From assembly GCA_029097145.1 (NCBI GenBank), contig JAQXNC010000103.1, forward strand, positions 1 to 45,803: a stretch of 45,803 nucleotides of DNA, given 5' to 3'. The stretch comes from Bacillota bacterium. Its GTDB lineage: Bacteria > Bacillota_I > Bacilli_A > Erysipelotrichales > Erysipelotrichaceae. Within the stretch, counting starts at the first letter, position 1. Each line of letters begins with the position of its first letter. Shown here in pieces: positions 16,484 to 26,128 of this stretch. Below the pieces are notes generated by a model. It was given only the letters and a program-made list of their open reading frames with translations. It searched no databases and was not told the origin of the DNA. Position numbers and translations under genes: made by a program.

Positions 16484-18310
16484 GTGTCGATTGTTAAAAT
16501 GAAATTCGTTAGTGTTTCAACTGATAAGAGTCATCTTGATGAGATGCTTATCAGAGCACTTGATTCTAAACTGCTCAATCCTGAACTGGCTACCAGCATC
16601 ATTAATGAAGATACTGGTGGTAAGGTAATAAACAGTGAAAATGTCTATGATGAATATTTAAACAGTCTGAAAAATATGTCTCATAGTATTGGAATGGATA
16701 TTACCGGTAAGGAAAAGAGTGACAGAACATATACTAACGAAGAAATTGAAAAGGTCATCAAGGAATTTTCTGACAAGGTAGAACTATCTAGTTGCGGTGA
16801 TGATGTATTACTGACAGCTGATGATCAGAAGGCCTTAGATGCTTTGAGTGAATGTGATTTTGAAAAGATTCACAGCTGTTCATACATTAACTTTGGACTT
16901 GGTAGATTGCCAATTGAGAGTTATAAGAAACTGAATCTTTTGGATCATCTGGATTTTGATACCTGTGTACTACATTCAAATGCACAGTATCACTGGATTG
17001 TCTATGCAGCAAGTAATACATACTTTGCAGATGCCAGAAGATTACTCAACAGTCTTTTCTTTGAAGAAATCAGAATTCCAAATATTGACGTTCATCGCGT
17101 AATAGAAGAGTATTGCGATATCTTAAAGGATATCTATGCATACTGTGAGCTAAATGATAGTCTGCATCGTTTATATGATTATGTCGTTATATATGATGAC
17201 AATTATGTATTGTCTGGATTTACTCCAGAGAGTGAAGTTGAAAACTTTAAGAAAGTTTTTGATGGAATGGATGTTAAGTTTGAGGTTAAAAACCCAGATG
17301 AAGTTCCAGATGTTAAAGCACCGACATTACTTAAGAATAACTGGTTCTTTAAACCGTTTGAAATGTTTGTCGATATGTATTCATTACCTGACTACAATGA
17401 CTTTGATCCAACACTTTTCTTAGGTATTACCTACTGTATTCTGTTTGGTATCATGTTTGGTGATTTAGGACAGGGTCTAGTACTGTTCCTTGGTGGTACC
17501 TATCTTTATGATATTAAGAAGTCTAAGAATAAACTGACTGGTATTGTATCGAGAATTGGTCTGACATCAATGGTCTTTGGATTCCTGTTTGGTTCGGTAT
17601 TTGGTAATGAAGAAGTGCTGACACCTATACATCAGATGCTGTTTAGGACTGAACATAAACTGATTGAAGTTATGGATCCAAATATGACTATGACTCTGCT
17701 TTTAGGAGCAGTAGCGATTGGTATGGTACTTATTTTATCTTCGATTGTGATGAATATATATAAGAATTATAAGCATAAGCTGTATGGTGAAATGCTGTTT
17801 TCACAAAATGGTGTTGCTGGACTTGTGCTTTATATGTATGTCGTATTTGTTGCGTTAAATATGTTTATATTGGGTGGTAATGTACTGACCCCGGTATTTA
17901 TTGTACCGTTTGTAGTAGTACCATTCTTATGTTTCTTCTTCAAGGAGCCATTAACTGCTGCCTTGAACCATGAACCTGTAACACCACATGAAGGCTGGGG
18001 AGGCTTTGTGTTACAGACTATATTTGAAATGATTACAATTGTGCTTGAATATGTCTCAAATACCATGTCATTTATGCGTGTTGGTGGATTTATTCTATCG
18101 CATGCCGGTATGATGCTTGTTGTGTCAATCCTGATGGAAATGTCGGGTAATGCCGGAATTGTTGTCTTTATACTAGGAAACATCTTCGTAATGTGTCTTG
18201 AAGGTTTAATTGTTGGAATTCAGACATTACGTCTAGAATATTATGAAATGTTCTCACGCTTCTATGAAGGCGGAGGCAAAAAGTTTAAGATTCTCACATC
18301 AGTAAAATAA
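16484..18310 (+). CDS. ntpI: V/A-type ATP synthase subunit I
   Basis: A 608-residue membrane stator subunit (V-type a). The N-terminal cytoplasmic half, about 300 residues, is coiled-coil rich. The C-terminal half has about eight transmembrane helices, starting at LFLGITYCILFGIMFGDLGQ, the typical I-subunit entry into the membrane. The half-channel arginine is probably the Arg in NTMSFMRVGGFILSHAG. The start is a GTG at 16484, 7 nt after AAAGGAGG. It is somewhat shorter than many bacterial I subunits. It works with subunit K for ion translocation. Confidence 0.93.
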   Translation: MSIVKMKFVSVSTDKSHLDEMLIRALDSKLLNPELATSIINEDTGGKVINSENVYDEYLNSLKNMSHSIGMDITGKEKSDRTYTNEEIEKVIKEFSDKVELSSCGDDVLLTADDQKALDALSECDFEKIHSCSYINFGLGRLPIESYKKLNLLDHLDFDTCVLHSNAQYHWIVYAASNTYFADARRLLNSLFFEEIRIPNIDVHRVIEEYCDILKDIYAYCELNDSLHRLYDYVVIYDDNYVLSGFTPESEVENFKKVFDGMDVKFEVKNPDEVPDVKAPTLLKNNWFFKPFEMFVDMYSLPDYNDFDPTLFLGITYCILFGIMFGDLGQGLVLFLGGTYLYDIKKSKNKLTGIVSRIGLTSMVFGFLFGSVFGNEEVLTPIHQMLFRTEHKLIEVMDPNMTMTLLLGAVAIGMVLILSSIVMNIYKNYKHKLYGEMLFSQNGVAGLVLYMYVVFVALNMFILGGNVLTPVFIVPFVVVPFLCFFFKEPLTAALNHEPVTPHEGWGGFVLQTIFEMITIVLEYVSNTMSFMRVGGFILSHAGMMLVVSILMEMSGNAGIVVFILGNIFVMCLEGLIVGIQTLRLEYYEMFSRFYEGGGKKFKILTSVK

Positions 18311-18331
18311 CACAGGGAGGAAATATTAATT

Positions 18332-18766
18332 ATGTTATCAACATTAGAGATTCTATTACCACTTATCGGAGTATTTGCAGTTGTTTGTCCTTTATTATTC
18401 ATTTTAAAGCATGGTGTTAATCAGAAAAATGCTAAGCAGAGAGTATTAACTCAGGTTTGTGTATTTGTTGCAGTATTTGCCTTTACTTTCCTTTTTGGTG
18501 TAAATAAGGTATTCGCAGAAGAAACTGCTGTAAATTCTATTAATGGCACTTTAGCACAGGGTTTAGGTTTTATCGCTGCTGCAATCGTTACTAGCTGTTC
18601 ATGTCTTGGTGCTGGTATGGCCGTTACAAGTGCTGCACCTGCTGCTATCGGTGCAATTTCAGAAAATCCTGAAAACTTCGGTAAAGCTATGATCTTCGTC
18701 GTATTAGGTGAAGGTGTTGCCATTTACGGTCTTCTGATTTCAATCTTAATTATCAATAAGCTCTAA
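18332..18766 (+). CDS. ntpK: V/A-type ATP synthase subunit K (proteolipid, rotor ring)
   Basis: A 144-residue proteolipid. The C-terminal part (about residues 76-144) is one classic c-type hairpin: GLGFIAAAIVTSCSCLGAGM, a loop with ENPENFG, then FVVLGEGVAIYGLLIS with the ion-binding Glu127. Ahead of it are two extra hydrophobic segments at about 6-25 and 42-62 with no carboxylate. The second ends in NKVFAEE, which could resemble a signal-peptidase site. Each subunit therefore carries one Glu per four potential helices. Helix 1 of the hairpin shows no Gln of the sodium-binding kind, so the coupling ion cannot be stated. Similar N-terminally extended K subunits are, from memory, seen in other Firmicutes. 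Confidence 0.9.
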   Translation: MLSTLEILLPLIGVFAVVCPLLFILKHGVNQKNAKQRVLTQVCVFVAVFAFTFLFGVNKVFAEETAVNSINGTLAQGLGFIAAAIVTSCSCLGAGMAVTSAAPAAIGAISENPENFGKAMIFVVLGEGVAIYGLLISILIINKL

Positions 18767-18770
18767 TCCC

Positions 18771-19079
18771 ATGAAGGTTTTCTGTATTAGTGATAATATC
18801 GATACTCAGATGGGTTTAAGACTTGGTGGTATTGACGGAACAGTTGTTCATACTGCACAAGAAGTTTTAAGTCTGCTTGATAATCTTATCAAAGATAAAG
18901 ACATGGGTATCGTATTAATGACTACTAAGATTGTGAATCTGTGTCCAGAAGTTATATCTAAATATAAACTGGAACTCAAATCACCTTTGCTGGTTGAAAT
19001 ACCTGACCGTCATGGTGGTACCAATATAGGTGAGACTATTGATTCATATATCAGTGAAGCTATTGGAATCAAGATTTAA
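18771..19079 (+). CDS. ntpG: V/A-type ATP synthase subunit F (NtpG-like)
   Basis: This 102-residue soluble protein has a Rossmann-like start (MKVFCISDNIDTQMGLRLGGIDG) and a C-terminal PDRHGGTNIGETIDSYISEAIG, typical of subunit F, which binds the D shaft and regulates ATP hydrolysis. It begins 4 nt after the K stop codon and I see no Shine-Dalgarno before it, so translation is probably coupled to termination of K. Named ntpG by the E. hirae scheme. Confidence 0.88.
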   Translation: MKVFCISDNIDTQMGLRLGGIDGTVVHTAQEVLSLLDNLIKDKDMGIVLMTTKIVNLCPEVISKYKLELKSPLLVEIPDRHGGTNIGETIDSYISEAIGIKI

Positions 19080-19088
19080 AGGGGCACT

Positions 19089-19661
19089 ATGAAAAAAGAA
19101 ATTATTGAGAATATTAAAAGAGATGTTGAAGATCAGGCAAATCTCGTTATAAATCAGATAGGTAATGAAATATCTGCTCTGTATAATAATGAGATTGAGA
19201 ATTTTAAAGAAGGCCTCAAGAAGGAACAGGATACTTTTCTCGAAAAAGAACTTAATGATTTAAGAGTGTTATCGGTAACTGAAAGTTCAAGAGCCAAGCT
19301 CAATACTAAACACAAATTATTGAATCTGCGTCAGGAACTGGTCGATTCACTGTTTGATGAAACAAGAGAAATGCTTGTGGAATTTACAAAAGGTAAGGAC
19401 TACAGCGATTATCTTGCAAGAAAGATTGATGAGACAGTCTTTGATGAGGGATATATGCTCGTTAGAGAATGTGATAAGGATTTGATAAGTAAGTTATTAA
19501 AGGGAAAGAAAATTAACACTGAAATTAAGACAGCTAATATTCTGATTGGTGGTTTTAAATATGTTTCAGAATCAAGAGGCATAGAGTATGATTATACTCT
19601 TGATAACAGTTTCGAAGAACAGATGCAGTGGTTTATCAGTAATTCGAAGTTTACTGTTTAA
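19089..19661 (+). CDS. ntpE: V/A-type ATP synthase subunit E
   Basis: A 190-residue peripheral-stalk subunit. The N-terminal 90 residues form a long charged helix, and the C-terminal domain contains the globular head contacting the A3B3 ring. A conserved-looking RAKLNTKHKLLNLRQELVDS marks the helix-to-domain transition, as in other E subunits. A weak AAAGGGGC ribosome binding site precedes the ATG. It pairs with the small coiled-coil subunit encoded at 15099. Confidence 0.85.
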   Translation: MKKEIIENIKRDVEDQANLVINQIGNEISALYNNEIENFKEGLKKEQDTFLEKELNDLRVLSVTESSRAKLNTKHKLLNLRQELVDSLFDETREMLVEFTKGKDYSDYLARKIDETVFDEGYMLVRECDKDLISKLLKGKKINTEIKTANILIGGFKYVSESRGIEYDYTLDNSFEEQMQWFISNSKFTV

Positions 19662-19674
19662 TTAGGAGGCTAAC

Positions 19675-21423
19675 GTGGAGAATAGAATATATTCAATCAA
19701 CGGGCCAGTTGTAACTGTTAAGGATACCAGTGATTTTTCAATGATGGAAATGGTCTATGTCGGAAATAAGAGACTGCTTGGAGAAGTTATTGGAATATCA
19801 AAAGGTAAGACAACAATTCAGGTTTATGAGTCGACAACAGGACTAAAACCTGGTGAGATTGTTGAAGGATCAGGTACTTTATTATCAGTTACATTAGGTC
19901 CTGGTATATTAAAAAATATCTTTGATGGTATTGAAAGACCGTTAAAAGACTTATTAGAACATGATGGAGCCTTCATCAGTGAAGGACAGACTGTCAGCGC
20001 ATTAGATGATACCCGTAAATGGGATGTCGAAATGCTTGTTAAAAAAGGTGATAAGGTTATAGGTGGTCAGATCTTTGCGACATGTGTCGAAACGCCTTTA
20101 ATTACTCATCGTTCAATGATTCCACCATTTGTTTCTGGTGAAGTTGTTGAAGCTAAGGGAAATGGATCATATACAGCATACGAAACACTGTTATGTGTTG
20201 TGGATGAAAATGGTGAAAGACATGAGGTGTCACTTTCACAGAAATGGCCAATCAAAAAGCCACGTCCAATTAAAAACAGAAAGCCAATCGGTATTCCACT
20301 GATTACAGGTCAGCGTGTAATTGATACAACCTTCCCAATTGCTAAAGGTGGTGCAGCAGCTGTGCCTGGAGGTTTTGGAGCTGGTAAGACAATGCTTCAA
20401 CACCAGATTGCCAAATGGTGTGATGCTGATATCATTGTTTATGTTGGTTGTGGAGAACGTGGTAATGAAATGACTCAGGTTCTGGAAGAATTCTCAGAAC
20501 TGATTGACCCACGTACTGGTAAACCATTATTAGACCGTACAGTACTCATTGCCAATACATCAAATATGCCAGTAGCAGCCAGAGAAGCAAGTATCTATAC
20601 AGGCATTACACTGGCTGAATACTATCGTGATATGGGTTATCATGTTGCGATTATGGCTGACTCAACATCGAGATGGGCTGAGGCTTTACGTGAAATTTCA
20701 GGACGTCTTGAAGAAATGCCAGCTGAAGAAGGTTTCCCTGCATATCTGCCATCACGTATTGCACAGTTCTATGAAAGAGCTGGATATGTCGAGAATATCA
20801 ATGAATCTGAAGGTTCAGTAACGATTATCGGTGCTGTATCACCTCAAGGTGGTGATTTCTCTGAACCGGTAACTCAGAATACTAAACGATTTGTCAGATC
20901 ATTCTGGGCTTTAGATAAGTCACTGGCTTATGCCAGACACTATCCAAGTGTTAACTGGAATCAGAGTTACAGTGAATATACAGATGATTTAAGTGACTGG
21001 TACTATAAGAATGTTGCAAGAGACTATATGCAGCTTAGAAGTGAAATCATTGCGATACTGCATGATGAAACAGAACTGATGGAAATCGTTAAACTGATTG
21101 GTTCAGATGTATTACCTGATGATCAGAAGCTAACACTCGAAATAGCTAAGGTTGTTCGTGTAGGATTCCTGCAGCAGAATGCCTTCCATGATGACGATAC
21201 ATATGTACCACTTGAAAAACAGTATAAGATGCTGAAGGTTATTTCTTACCTGTATGCCAGCGCCAAGAAACTGGTAGCTAAGCATATCCCAGTATCACTG
21301 ATTGTCAAGACAGGTATTTTTGATGATCTGATTAAGATCAAATATGATGTACCAAACAGTAATATTGCCATGCTTGATACTTATTTTGATAAGATTGATA
21401 AAGCATTGGCAAGTATAGAATAG
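19675..21423 (+). CDS. ntpA: V/A-type ATP synthase catalytic subunit A
   Basis: The 582-residue catalytic subunit. The phosphate loop is [18 protein letters not shown]; most homologues have Pro where this has the second Gly (GPFG). The catalytic region [19 protein letters not shown] contains the GER glutamate, and [19 protein letters not shown] follows. The non-homologous A-specific insertion is present around residues 115-200. It begins with GTG, 6 nt after TTAGGAGG. Three copies alternate with subunit B in the head and make or hydrolyse ATP. Confidence 0.96.
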   Translation: MENRIYSINGPVVTVKDTSDFSMMEMVYVGNKRLLGEVIGISKGKTTIQVYESTTGLKPGEIVEGSGTLLSVTLGPGILKNIFDGIERPLKDLLEHDGAFISEGQTVSALDDTRKWDVEMLVKKGDKVIGGQIFATCVETPLITHRSMIPPFVSGEVVEAKGNGSYTAYETLLCVVDENGERHEVSLSQKWPIKKPRPIKNRKPIGIPLITGQRVIDTTFPIAKGGAAAVPGGFGAGKTMLQHQIAKWCDADIIVYVGCGERGNEMTQVLEEFSELIDPRTGKPLLDRTVLIANTSNMPVAAREASIYTGITLAEYYRDMGYHVAIMADSTSRWAEALREISGRLEEMPAEEGFPAYLPSRIAQFYERAGYVENINESEGSVTIIGAVSPQGGDFSEPVTQNTKRFVRSFWALDKSLAYARHYPSVNWNQSYSEYTDDLSDWYYKNVARDYMQLRSEIIAILHDETELMEIVKLIGSDVLPDDQKLTLEIAKVVRVGFLQQNAFHDDDTYVPLEKQYKMLKVISYLYASAKKLVAKHIPVSLIVKTGIFDDLIKIKYDVPNSNIAMLDTYFDKIDKALASIE

Positions 21424-21433
21424 GGGGTGCCAC

Positions 21434-22849
21434 ATGGCAAAACAATTATTAGGATTAAGTGAAGTCAGTGGTTCTCTTGTAGTCTACAATAATGTAGAAG
21501 ATGTCTCATTTGAAGAAGTTGTCAATATTGAGATGGCTGATGGAACTACTAGAACTGGTAGAGTTGTTGAAATCGAAGGTGATAAGGCTGTTGTTCAGGT
21601 ATTTGAAGGAACTATGGGTCTATCAAAGAAAAATACCAAGACTAAGTTGCTTGGTCATCCGGTAGAAATTGCCTTATCAAAAGAAGTTCTGGGTCGTACA
21701 TTCAACGGTTCTGGAAGACCTATCGATGGACTTGGTGAAGTTTATGCTGAAAAGTTTGCTGATATTAATGGTAAACCATTAAATCCAGTTGCCAGAGAAT
21801 ATCCAAAGAACTATATTCTGACAGGTATATCAGCTATTGATGGTTTGAATACACTGATTCGCGGTCAGAAACTGCCTATTTTCTCGGGTTCTGGTCTGCC
21901 TCATGACAAGCTGGCTGTTCAGATTGTTAAACAAGCCCAACTATCAGGAGATGACGATGAGAACTTTGCGATTGTCTTTGGTGCGATGGGTGTCAAAAAT
22001 GACGTAGCCGACTACTTCAAACGCTCTTTTGAAGAAACAGGTGTTATGGAAAAGGTTTGTATGTTTATTAATCTTTCAAATGACCCTATTATCGAAAGAA
22101 CAATCACACCGCGTTGTGCTTTGACAGTTGCGGAATATCTGGCTTATGAATGTGATATGCACGTTCTGGTTATCTTAACAGATATGACTTCATATTGTGA
22201 AGCCTTACGTGAATTCTCATCTTCAAAGGGTGAAATTCCAGGGCGTAAAGGATATCCAGGATATCTATATAGTGATTTGGCGTCACTTTATGAAAGAGCT
22301 GGTATTGTCAAGGGAGCTAAGGGTTCAGTAACTCAGATTCCTATCCTGACAATGCCTAATGACGATATTACCAACCCAGTGCCTGACCTTACAGGATATA
22401 TTACTGAAGGACAGATCGTTCTTGATAGAAATATGCATCTGAATGGTATTTATCCACCTATCGGTTCTTTACAGAGTCTATCAAGATTAATGAAAGATGG
22501 TATTGGTGAAGGTTATACCAGAAAAGACCATAAGGATGTAGCCAATCAGTTATTTGCTTCATATGCCAAGGTTATTGATGCGAGATCTTTAGCTTCAGTT
22601 ATTGGTGAAGATGAACTGTCAGATACTGATAAACGTTATATTCAGTTCGGTAAGCTTTTTGAAGAAATCTTTATTGGTCAGGGCTTTAATGTCAAAAGAT
22701 CAATTAATGAAACACTGAATATTGGCTGGGCATTACTTTCAACGCTGCCTAAGGAAGAACTTGATCGTCTTGATCCAGAACTCATTAAGCAGAATTATGA
22801 CCCTAGTCATGCTGAACGTACTATCGCTCTGGCATTAAAAGGAGAATAA
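21434..22849 (+). CDS. ntpB: V/A-type ATP synthase regulatory subunit B
   Basis: The 471-residue non-catalytic partner of subunit A. It keeps the B-type signatures [28 protein letters not shown] (no Walker P-loop, as expected for B), [15 protein letters not shown]-like text ([19 protein letters not shown]) and [16 protein letters not shown]. Length is typical. A GGGGGTGCC precedes the ATG, and the gap from ntpA is 10 nt. Confidence 0.96.
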   Translation: MAKQLLGLSEVSGSLVVYNNVEDVSFEEVVNIEMADGTTRTGRVVEIEGDKAVVQVFEGTMGLSKKNTKTKLLGHPVEIALSKEVLGRTFNGSGRPIDGLGEVYAEKFADINGKPLNPVAREYPKNYILTGISAIDGLNTLIRGQKLPIFSGSGLPHDKLAVQIVKQAQLSGDDDENFAIVFGAMGVKNDVADYFKRSFEETGVMEKVCMFINLSNDPIIERTITPRCALTVAEYLAYECDMHVLVILTDMTSYCEALREFSSSKGEIPGRKGYPGYLYSDLASLYERAGIVKGAKGSVTQIPILTMPNDDITNPVPDLTGYITEGQIVLDRNMHLNGIYPPIGSLQSLSRLMKDGIGEGYTRKDHKDVANQLFASYAKVIDARSLASVIGEDELSDTDKRYIQFGKLFEEIFIGQGFNVKRSINETLNIGWALLSTLPKEELDRLDPELIKQNYDPSHAERTIALALKGE

Positions 22850-22851
22850 AG

Positions 22852-23472
22852 ATGCAGACCAGTCAAGTCTTTGCGACTAAAGGTAATCTCTTACAGGCTA
22901 AGAAATCACTGGCATTAGCGAAGATGGGTTTTGAACTGATGGATCGTAAGCGTAATATTCTGATTCGTGAAATGATGACACTTGTTGATAAGGTTAAACT
23001 GATGCGTAATGAAATAACTGAAGCCTATGCAACCGGTTATTATTATCTGCAACAGGCTAATATTTCAACTGGTGTTATTTCCAATATTGCCTCACAGGTA
23101 AGAATTGATGATACTGTCAGAATTACATATCGAAGTGTTATGGGTGTAGAAGTCCCAAGCGTTATCTATGAACCACAGCCAATAGTCATTGAATATGGTC
23201 TTAACGATACAAACTCACGTGTCGATGAAGCATATATACAGTTTCAGAAGGTTAAACAACTGACAATGGTTTTGGTTGAAGTAGACAACAGTGTCTATCG
23301 TCTGGCTGCTGCCATCAGAAAAACGCAGAAACGTGCCAATGCCCTTAAGAATATCGTAATTCCTAACTTTGAATATACAGTTAAATTCATAACTGAAGCC
23401 CTTGAAGAAAAGGAAAGAGAAGAATTCTCAAGACTTAAGGTAATTAAGGCTGTTAAGGAAAAAGAAAACTAA
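22852..23472 (+). CDS. ntpD: V/A-type ATP synthase subunit D (central shaft)
   Basis: The 206-residue D subunit forms the antiparallel coiled-coil shaft that rotates inside the A3B3 head. The N-terminal helix (FATKGNLLQAKKSLALAKMG, then FELMDRKRNIL) and the C-terminal RAAIRKTQ-like helix (RLAAAIRKTQKRANALKNIV, then IPNFEYTVKFITEALEEKER) match the family. It starts 2 nt after subunit B with a GGAG ribosome binding site. It is the last gene of the operon, and a terminator follows. Confidence 0.94.
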   Translation: MQTSQVFATKGNLLQAKKSLALAKMGFELMDRKRNILIREMMTLVDKVKLMRNEITEAYATGYYYLQQANISTGVISNIASQVRIDDTVRITYRSVMGVEVPSVIYEPQPIVIEYGLNDTNSRVDEAYIQFQKVKQLTMVLVEVDNSVYRLAAAIRKTQKRANALKNIVIPNFEYTVKFITEALEEKEREEFSRLKVIKAVKEKEN

Positions 23473-23480
23473 TATAAGTT

Positions 23481-23510
23481 TATAGCTGCCATTTGGCAGC
23501 TATATTTATT
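23481..23510 (+). terminator. Terminator of the V/A-type ATPase operon
   Basis: TATAGCTGCC and GGCAGCTATA form a 10-bp stem with an ATTT loop, followed by a moderate T-rich tract. Confidence 0.75.
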
Positions 23511-23518
23511 TATGTAAT

Positions 23519-23543
23519 AAAAAAAGATGTCAATCGACATCTT
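23519..23543 (-). terminator. Terminator of tRNA-His
   Basis: On the minus strand AAGATGTC and GACATCTT (8 bp, GATT loop) are followed by TTTTTT. It lies 11 nt beyond the tRNA CCA end. Confidence 0.85.
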
Positions 23544-23554
23544 GATCTTTAAAA

Positions 23555-23632
23555 TGGGGCGATTGACGGGACTCGAACCCGCGAGTGCCAGAGCCACAAT
23601 CTGGTGTGTTAACCAGCTTCACCACAACCGCC
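23555..23632 (-). tRNA. tRNA-His, anticodon GTG
   Basis: The minus-strand sequence GGCGGTTG pairs with CAATCGCC to give the eight-base-pair acceptor stem characteristic of tRNA-His, with the extra G-1 opposite C73, and an encoded CCA. The anticodon stem CCAGA/TCTGG holds a TTGTGGC loop, giving anticodon GTG. The T arm contains GTTCGAGTC. This tRNA is a candidate ligand for the T-box upstream of hisS at 41.7-41.9 kb. Confidence 0.96.
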
Positions 23633-23643
23633 ATTGCTTGACT

Positions 23644-23673
23644 ATTATACTATATAAATTAGATAAATGTAAA
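23644..23673 (-). promoter_or_regulatory. Promoter of tRNA-His
   Basis: Minus-strand TTTACA and TATAAT are separated by 18 nt. The -10 ends 11 nt before the tRNA 5' end. Confidence 0.75.
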
Positions 23674-23714
23674 GGATAAATTTAATTCTTATCTAAATAT
23701 ATGATGTTATGTAA

Positions 23715-23743
23715 TTGAGATATGGGGATAAATGTGATAGTAT
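23715..23743 (+). promoter_or_regulatory. Promoter of degV gene (leaderless)
   Basis: TTGAGA and TAGTAT are separated by exactly 17 nt, with TGA just upstream of the -10. The box ends 6 nt before the ATG at 23750 and there is no Shine-Dalgarno. Confidence 0.65.
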
Positions 23744-23749
23744 CATTGT

Positions 23750-24604
23750 ATGAAAAAAAAGAAAATTGGGATTATGCTTGATTCATCATGTGATATTGAT
23801 GAAAATGAAGCTAGAGAATTAGATGTTCATGTACTTAGAATGCCGATTGTAATTGATGGATATGAATATATGGACAGTATAGATATTTCAAGTGAAGAAG
23901 TCAGTAGATTATTAGGTGAAGGAAAGCTTGCGAAGACTTCGCAGGCTACACTTGGTTCATTACTTGAAATGTATGATAGACTGCTTGAAGAATATGAAGA
24001 ACTGATTTATATTCCTTTATCAAGTGGATTGAGTGGAATGTACAATACAGCTTTTCAGTATGCAAAAGATGAGAAGTATAAAGGACGTATTCATGTGATA
24101 GATGCCAAACTGGCATGTTACCCTGTGATTACGGTTGTTAAAGATGTTAAAAAGATGCTTGATAAAGGTGTCAGCATTGAAGAGATTAAAGCCAAACTCG
24201 AAGATCATTCATATCTTTTGGCTATTATTATTCCTCATGATATCAACTATCTAAAAATGGGAGGACGTATTTCACCTGCTGCTGCCTCATTGGCAAATCT
24301 TTTAAAGATTGTACCTATACTGACAGTAAAGGATGGCATGATTGATGTCTATGATAAAGTCAGAACTGAAAAGAAGGCGATTAAGGTTGGTCTTGAACCG
24401 ATTATTGCAGTTGATGATAAGGATAAATATCGTTATATGGTTATTCATGATAATCGTTTAGAGGATGCTTTAGCTTTAAAGGCCGAAATGGAAGCTGTTT
24501 TAAAGACTGAGGTTGAAATACAGAAGTTTGGACCAGTAATCCTGTCTCATGCTGGGCCTAAGACAATAGCTTTTGGCAGAATAGAAAAACTGGTTAATGA
24601 TTAA
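23750..24604 (+). CDS. DegV family fatty-acid-binding protein
   Basis: A 284-residue two-domain DegV protein. The N-terminus MKKKKIGIMLDSSCDID has the conserved Asp-Ser start, followed by KTSQATLGSLLEMYDRL, IPLSSGLSGMYNTAF and HDINYLKMGGRISPAAASLAN, which line the lipid pocket. DegV/FakB proteins bind one fatty acid and can present it to the FakA kinase for phosphorylation; no fakA is in the window. Its stop overlaps the next gene by 8 nt (ATGATTAA). The start codon lies at the predicted transcription start. Confidence 0.9.
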   Translation: MKKKKIGIMLDSSCDIDENEARELDVHVLRMPIVIDGYEYMDSIDISSEEVSRLLGEGKLAKTSQATLGSLLEMYDRLLEEYEELIYIPLSSGLSGMYNTAFQYAKDEKYKGRIHVIDAKLACYPVITVVKDVKKMLDKGVSIEEIKAKLEDHSYLLAIIIPHDINYLKMGGRISPAAASLANLLKIVPILTVKDGMIDVYDKVRTEKKAIKVGLEPIIAVDDKDKYRYMVIHDNRLEDALALKAEMEAVLKTEVEIQKFGPVILSHAGPKTIAFGRIEKLVND

Positions 24605-25271
24605 GATTAAAGATAAAGAGTTTAAGATTGTAATCGAACATAAAAGAATTAAAAATATATATCTGCACTTTGTATATCCTGATACCATTAGGGTAACCTG
24701 TGATTTTAATGTGAAAGAAGACTTTATCATGAAGCTGATAGAATCCAAGAAAGAATGGATATATAAGGCTTCTCAAAGAAAGGCAGAAAGAATAGCCAAT
24801 ACTAAATTGCGTATCGATGATGATATTTTTTATCGTGGGCGAAATTATCATCTTGAATGTCATGAAGGTAATAATGGTTTTAGACTAGACGGTGATAATC
24901 TGATTATCTATTCAAGAAAAACAGGAATTGAAAACGCGATTAGAGTTTTTTATGAATGTGCTAAAAATGAACTTCTGAAAGATATTATTGAATGTCAGGA
25001 TAAATATTTAAAAATTCTTAAAGATTATGGATATCAAAAGCAGCCAGTATATAAATTCAGGGTTATGAAATCCAAATGGGGCGTCTGTTATACAAGGAAG
25101 AATACAGTCACAATTAATCCGATGCTGATACATTTTGATAAGCGTTATCTTGAAGGAGTGTTGTGGCATGAACTGTTACATTTTATTATTCCAAATCACT
25201 CAAAAAGGTTTCATGAAGTACTCGAGTATCATATGAAAGATTATAAGGAACTGATGAAAGGTTTGAAATGA
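24597..25271 (+). CDS. YgjP-like zinc metallopeptidase domain protein
   Basis: A 224-residue protein of the DUF45/YgjP (M48-like) group. The zinc site is WHELLHFIIPNHSKRFHEV, containing HExxH and a downstream His, and it is preceded by the typical VMKSKWGVCYTRKNTVTINP. The N-terminal 110 residues form a small mixed domain with KIVIEHKRIKNIYL. There is no signal peptide or transmembrane segment, so it is cytoplasmic. The substrate is unknown for the family. It is translationally coupled to degV upstream and to mscS downstream (ATGATG). Confidence 0.88.
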   Translation: MIKIKDKEFKIVIEHKRIKNIYLHFVYPDTIRVTCDFNVKEDFIMKLIESKKEWIYKASQRKAERIANTKLRIDDDIFYRGRNYHLECHEGNNGFRLDGDNLIIYSRKTGIENAIRVFYECAKNELLKDIIECQDKYLKILKDYGYQKQPVYKFRVMKSKWGVCYTRKNTVTINPMLIHFDKRYLEGVLWHELLHFIIPNHSKRFHEVLEYHMKDYKELMKGLK

Positions 25272-26128
25272 TGAGTTTTATTAATGATTTACTTACAAGT
25301 GATATCTTTGACTTTGGTAAAACTATTTTTGCCAATGGTCTACTACTATCACTGTTTTATATTCTTGCGGTGTATGTCTTTTCCAATATTGTATCAAAGG
25401 CATTATGCAAGGCTCTTGATAAAATGGCGATGAAATATGGCCGTCATGAAGACATGCTTTTTATTCTGATAAAGAAGATTATTAAAGCAGTTACGTTGGC
25501 GATAGTTGTTGTGATAGCACTATATGAAATAGTTCCATTTAGAAGTCTTGGGAATGCGGTATTAGGTTTATCAGGTATTCTGACGGTTGCCTTGACTCTT
25601 GGAGCTCAGGATATTGCATCTAACTTTGTATCAGGTTTTGTCTTATCAGTTTATGAGCCTTTTAAAAAGGGTGATCTCATTTATATCAAGGAAAAAGATA
25701 TTACTGGAATTATTGAAGATATGAATTTCAGACACTGCATAATCAGAACCTATGACAACACAAAAGTGATAGTACCAAACAATACTCTTAATAACGCAAT
25801 TGTTGAAAACCGTGGATCAGCTAACAGTGAACCATATAATAATCTCTACTACATCGATATTGATTATCGAAGTGATTATCAGCTGGCTATTAGAATGTTA
25901 AAAGAGTTTCTGGTCTCATCAGATATTGTAGTGAGGAAAAAGGATGTTGCGGTAAGTGTTGGTGAACTTAAGGACAGTTCTATCAGTATCAAGATAAGAG
26001 TATATACTAAATCGCCTGATGATGGTTTTGTGCTTAAAGGTCAGCTTAATGAATTTGTATTAGATAAATTACGTAAGGCAGGTATTGAAATACCTTATCC
26101 ACATCTGAGTGTTGAAGTAAATAAATGA
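25268..26128 (+). CDS. mscS: Small-conductance mechanosensitive channel, MscS family
   Basis: A 286-residue channel with three transmembrane helices. TM1 is about residues 23-45 and TM2 about 66-88. The pore helix TM3 (LGLSGILTVALTLGAQDIAS, then NFVSGF) has the Gly/Ala pattern of MscS. The beta domain follows with YEPFKKGDLIYIKEKDITG, then DMNFRHCIIRTYDNTKVIVPN. It opens on membrane tension to release solutes during hypo-osmotic shock. The start overlaps the metallopeptidase stop by 4 nt, though ATG 25271 is an equally close alternative. It is the last gene of the unit; the stop codon is part of the terminator stem. Confidence 0.92.
   Translation: MMSFINDLLTSDIFDFGKTIFANGLLLSLFYILAVYVFSNIVSKALCKALDKMAMKYGRHEDMLFILIKKIIKAVTLAIVVVIALYEIVPFRSLGNAVLGLSGILTVALTLGAQDIASNFVSGFVLSVYEPFKKGDLIYIKEKDITGIIEDMNFRHCIIRTYDNTKVIVPNNTLNNAIVENRGSANSEPYNNLYYIDIDYRSDYQLAIRMLKEFLVSSDIVVRKKDVAVSVGELKDSSISIKIRVYTKSPDDGFVLKGQLNEFVLDKLRKAGIEIPYPHLSVEVNK

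Noticed and set aside
17830-18183. 117-residue minus-strand ORF inside subunit I
   Set aside because: Antisense to conserved transmembrane helices of ntpI, with low-complexity Thr/Asn/Pro content typical of a shadow frame.
18332-18766. Frameshifted four-helix K subunit
   Set aside because: The reading frame is open and well bounded, and the N-terminal helices do not resemble a decayed c hairpin; it looks like a genuine architecture.
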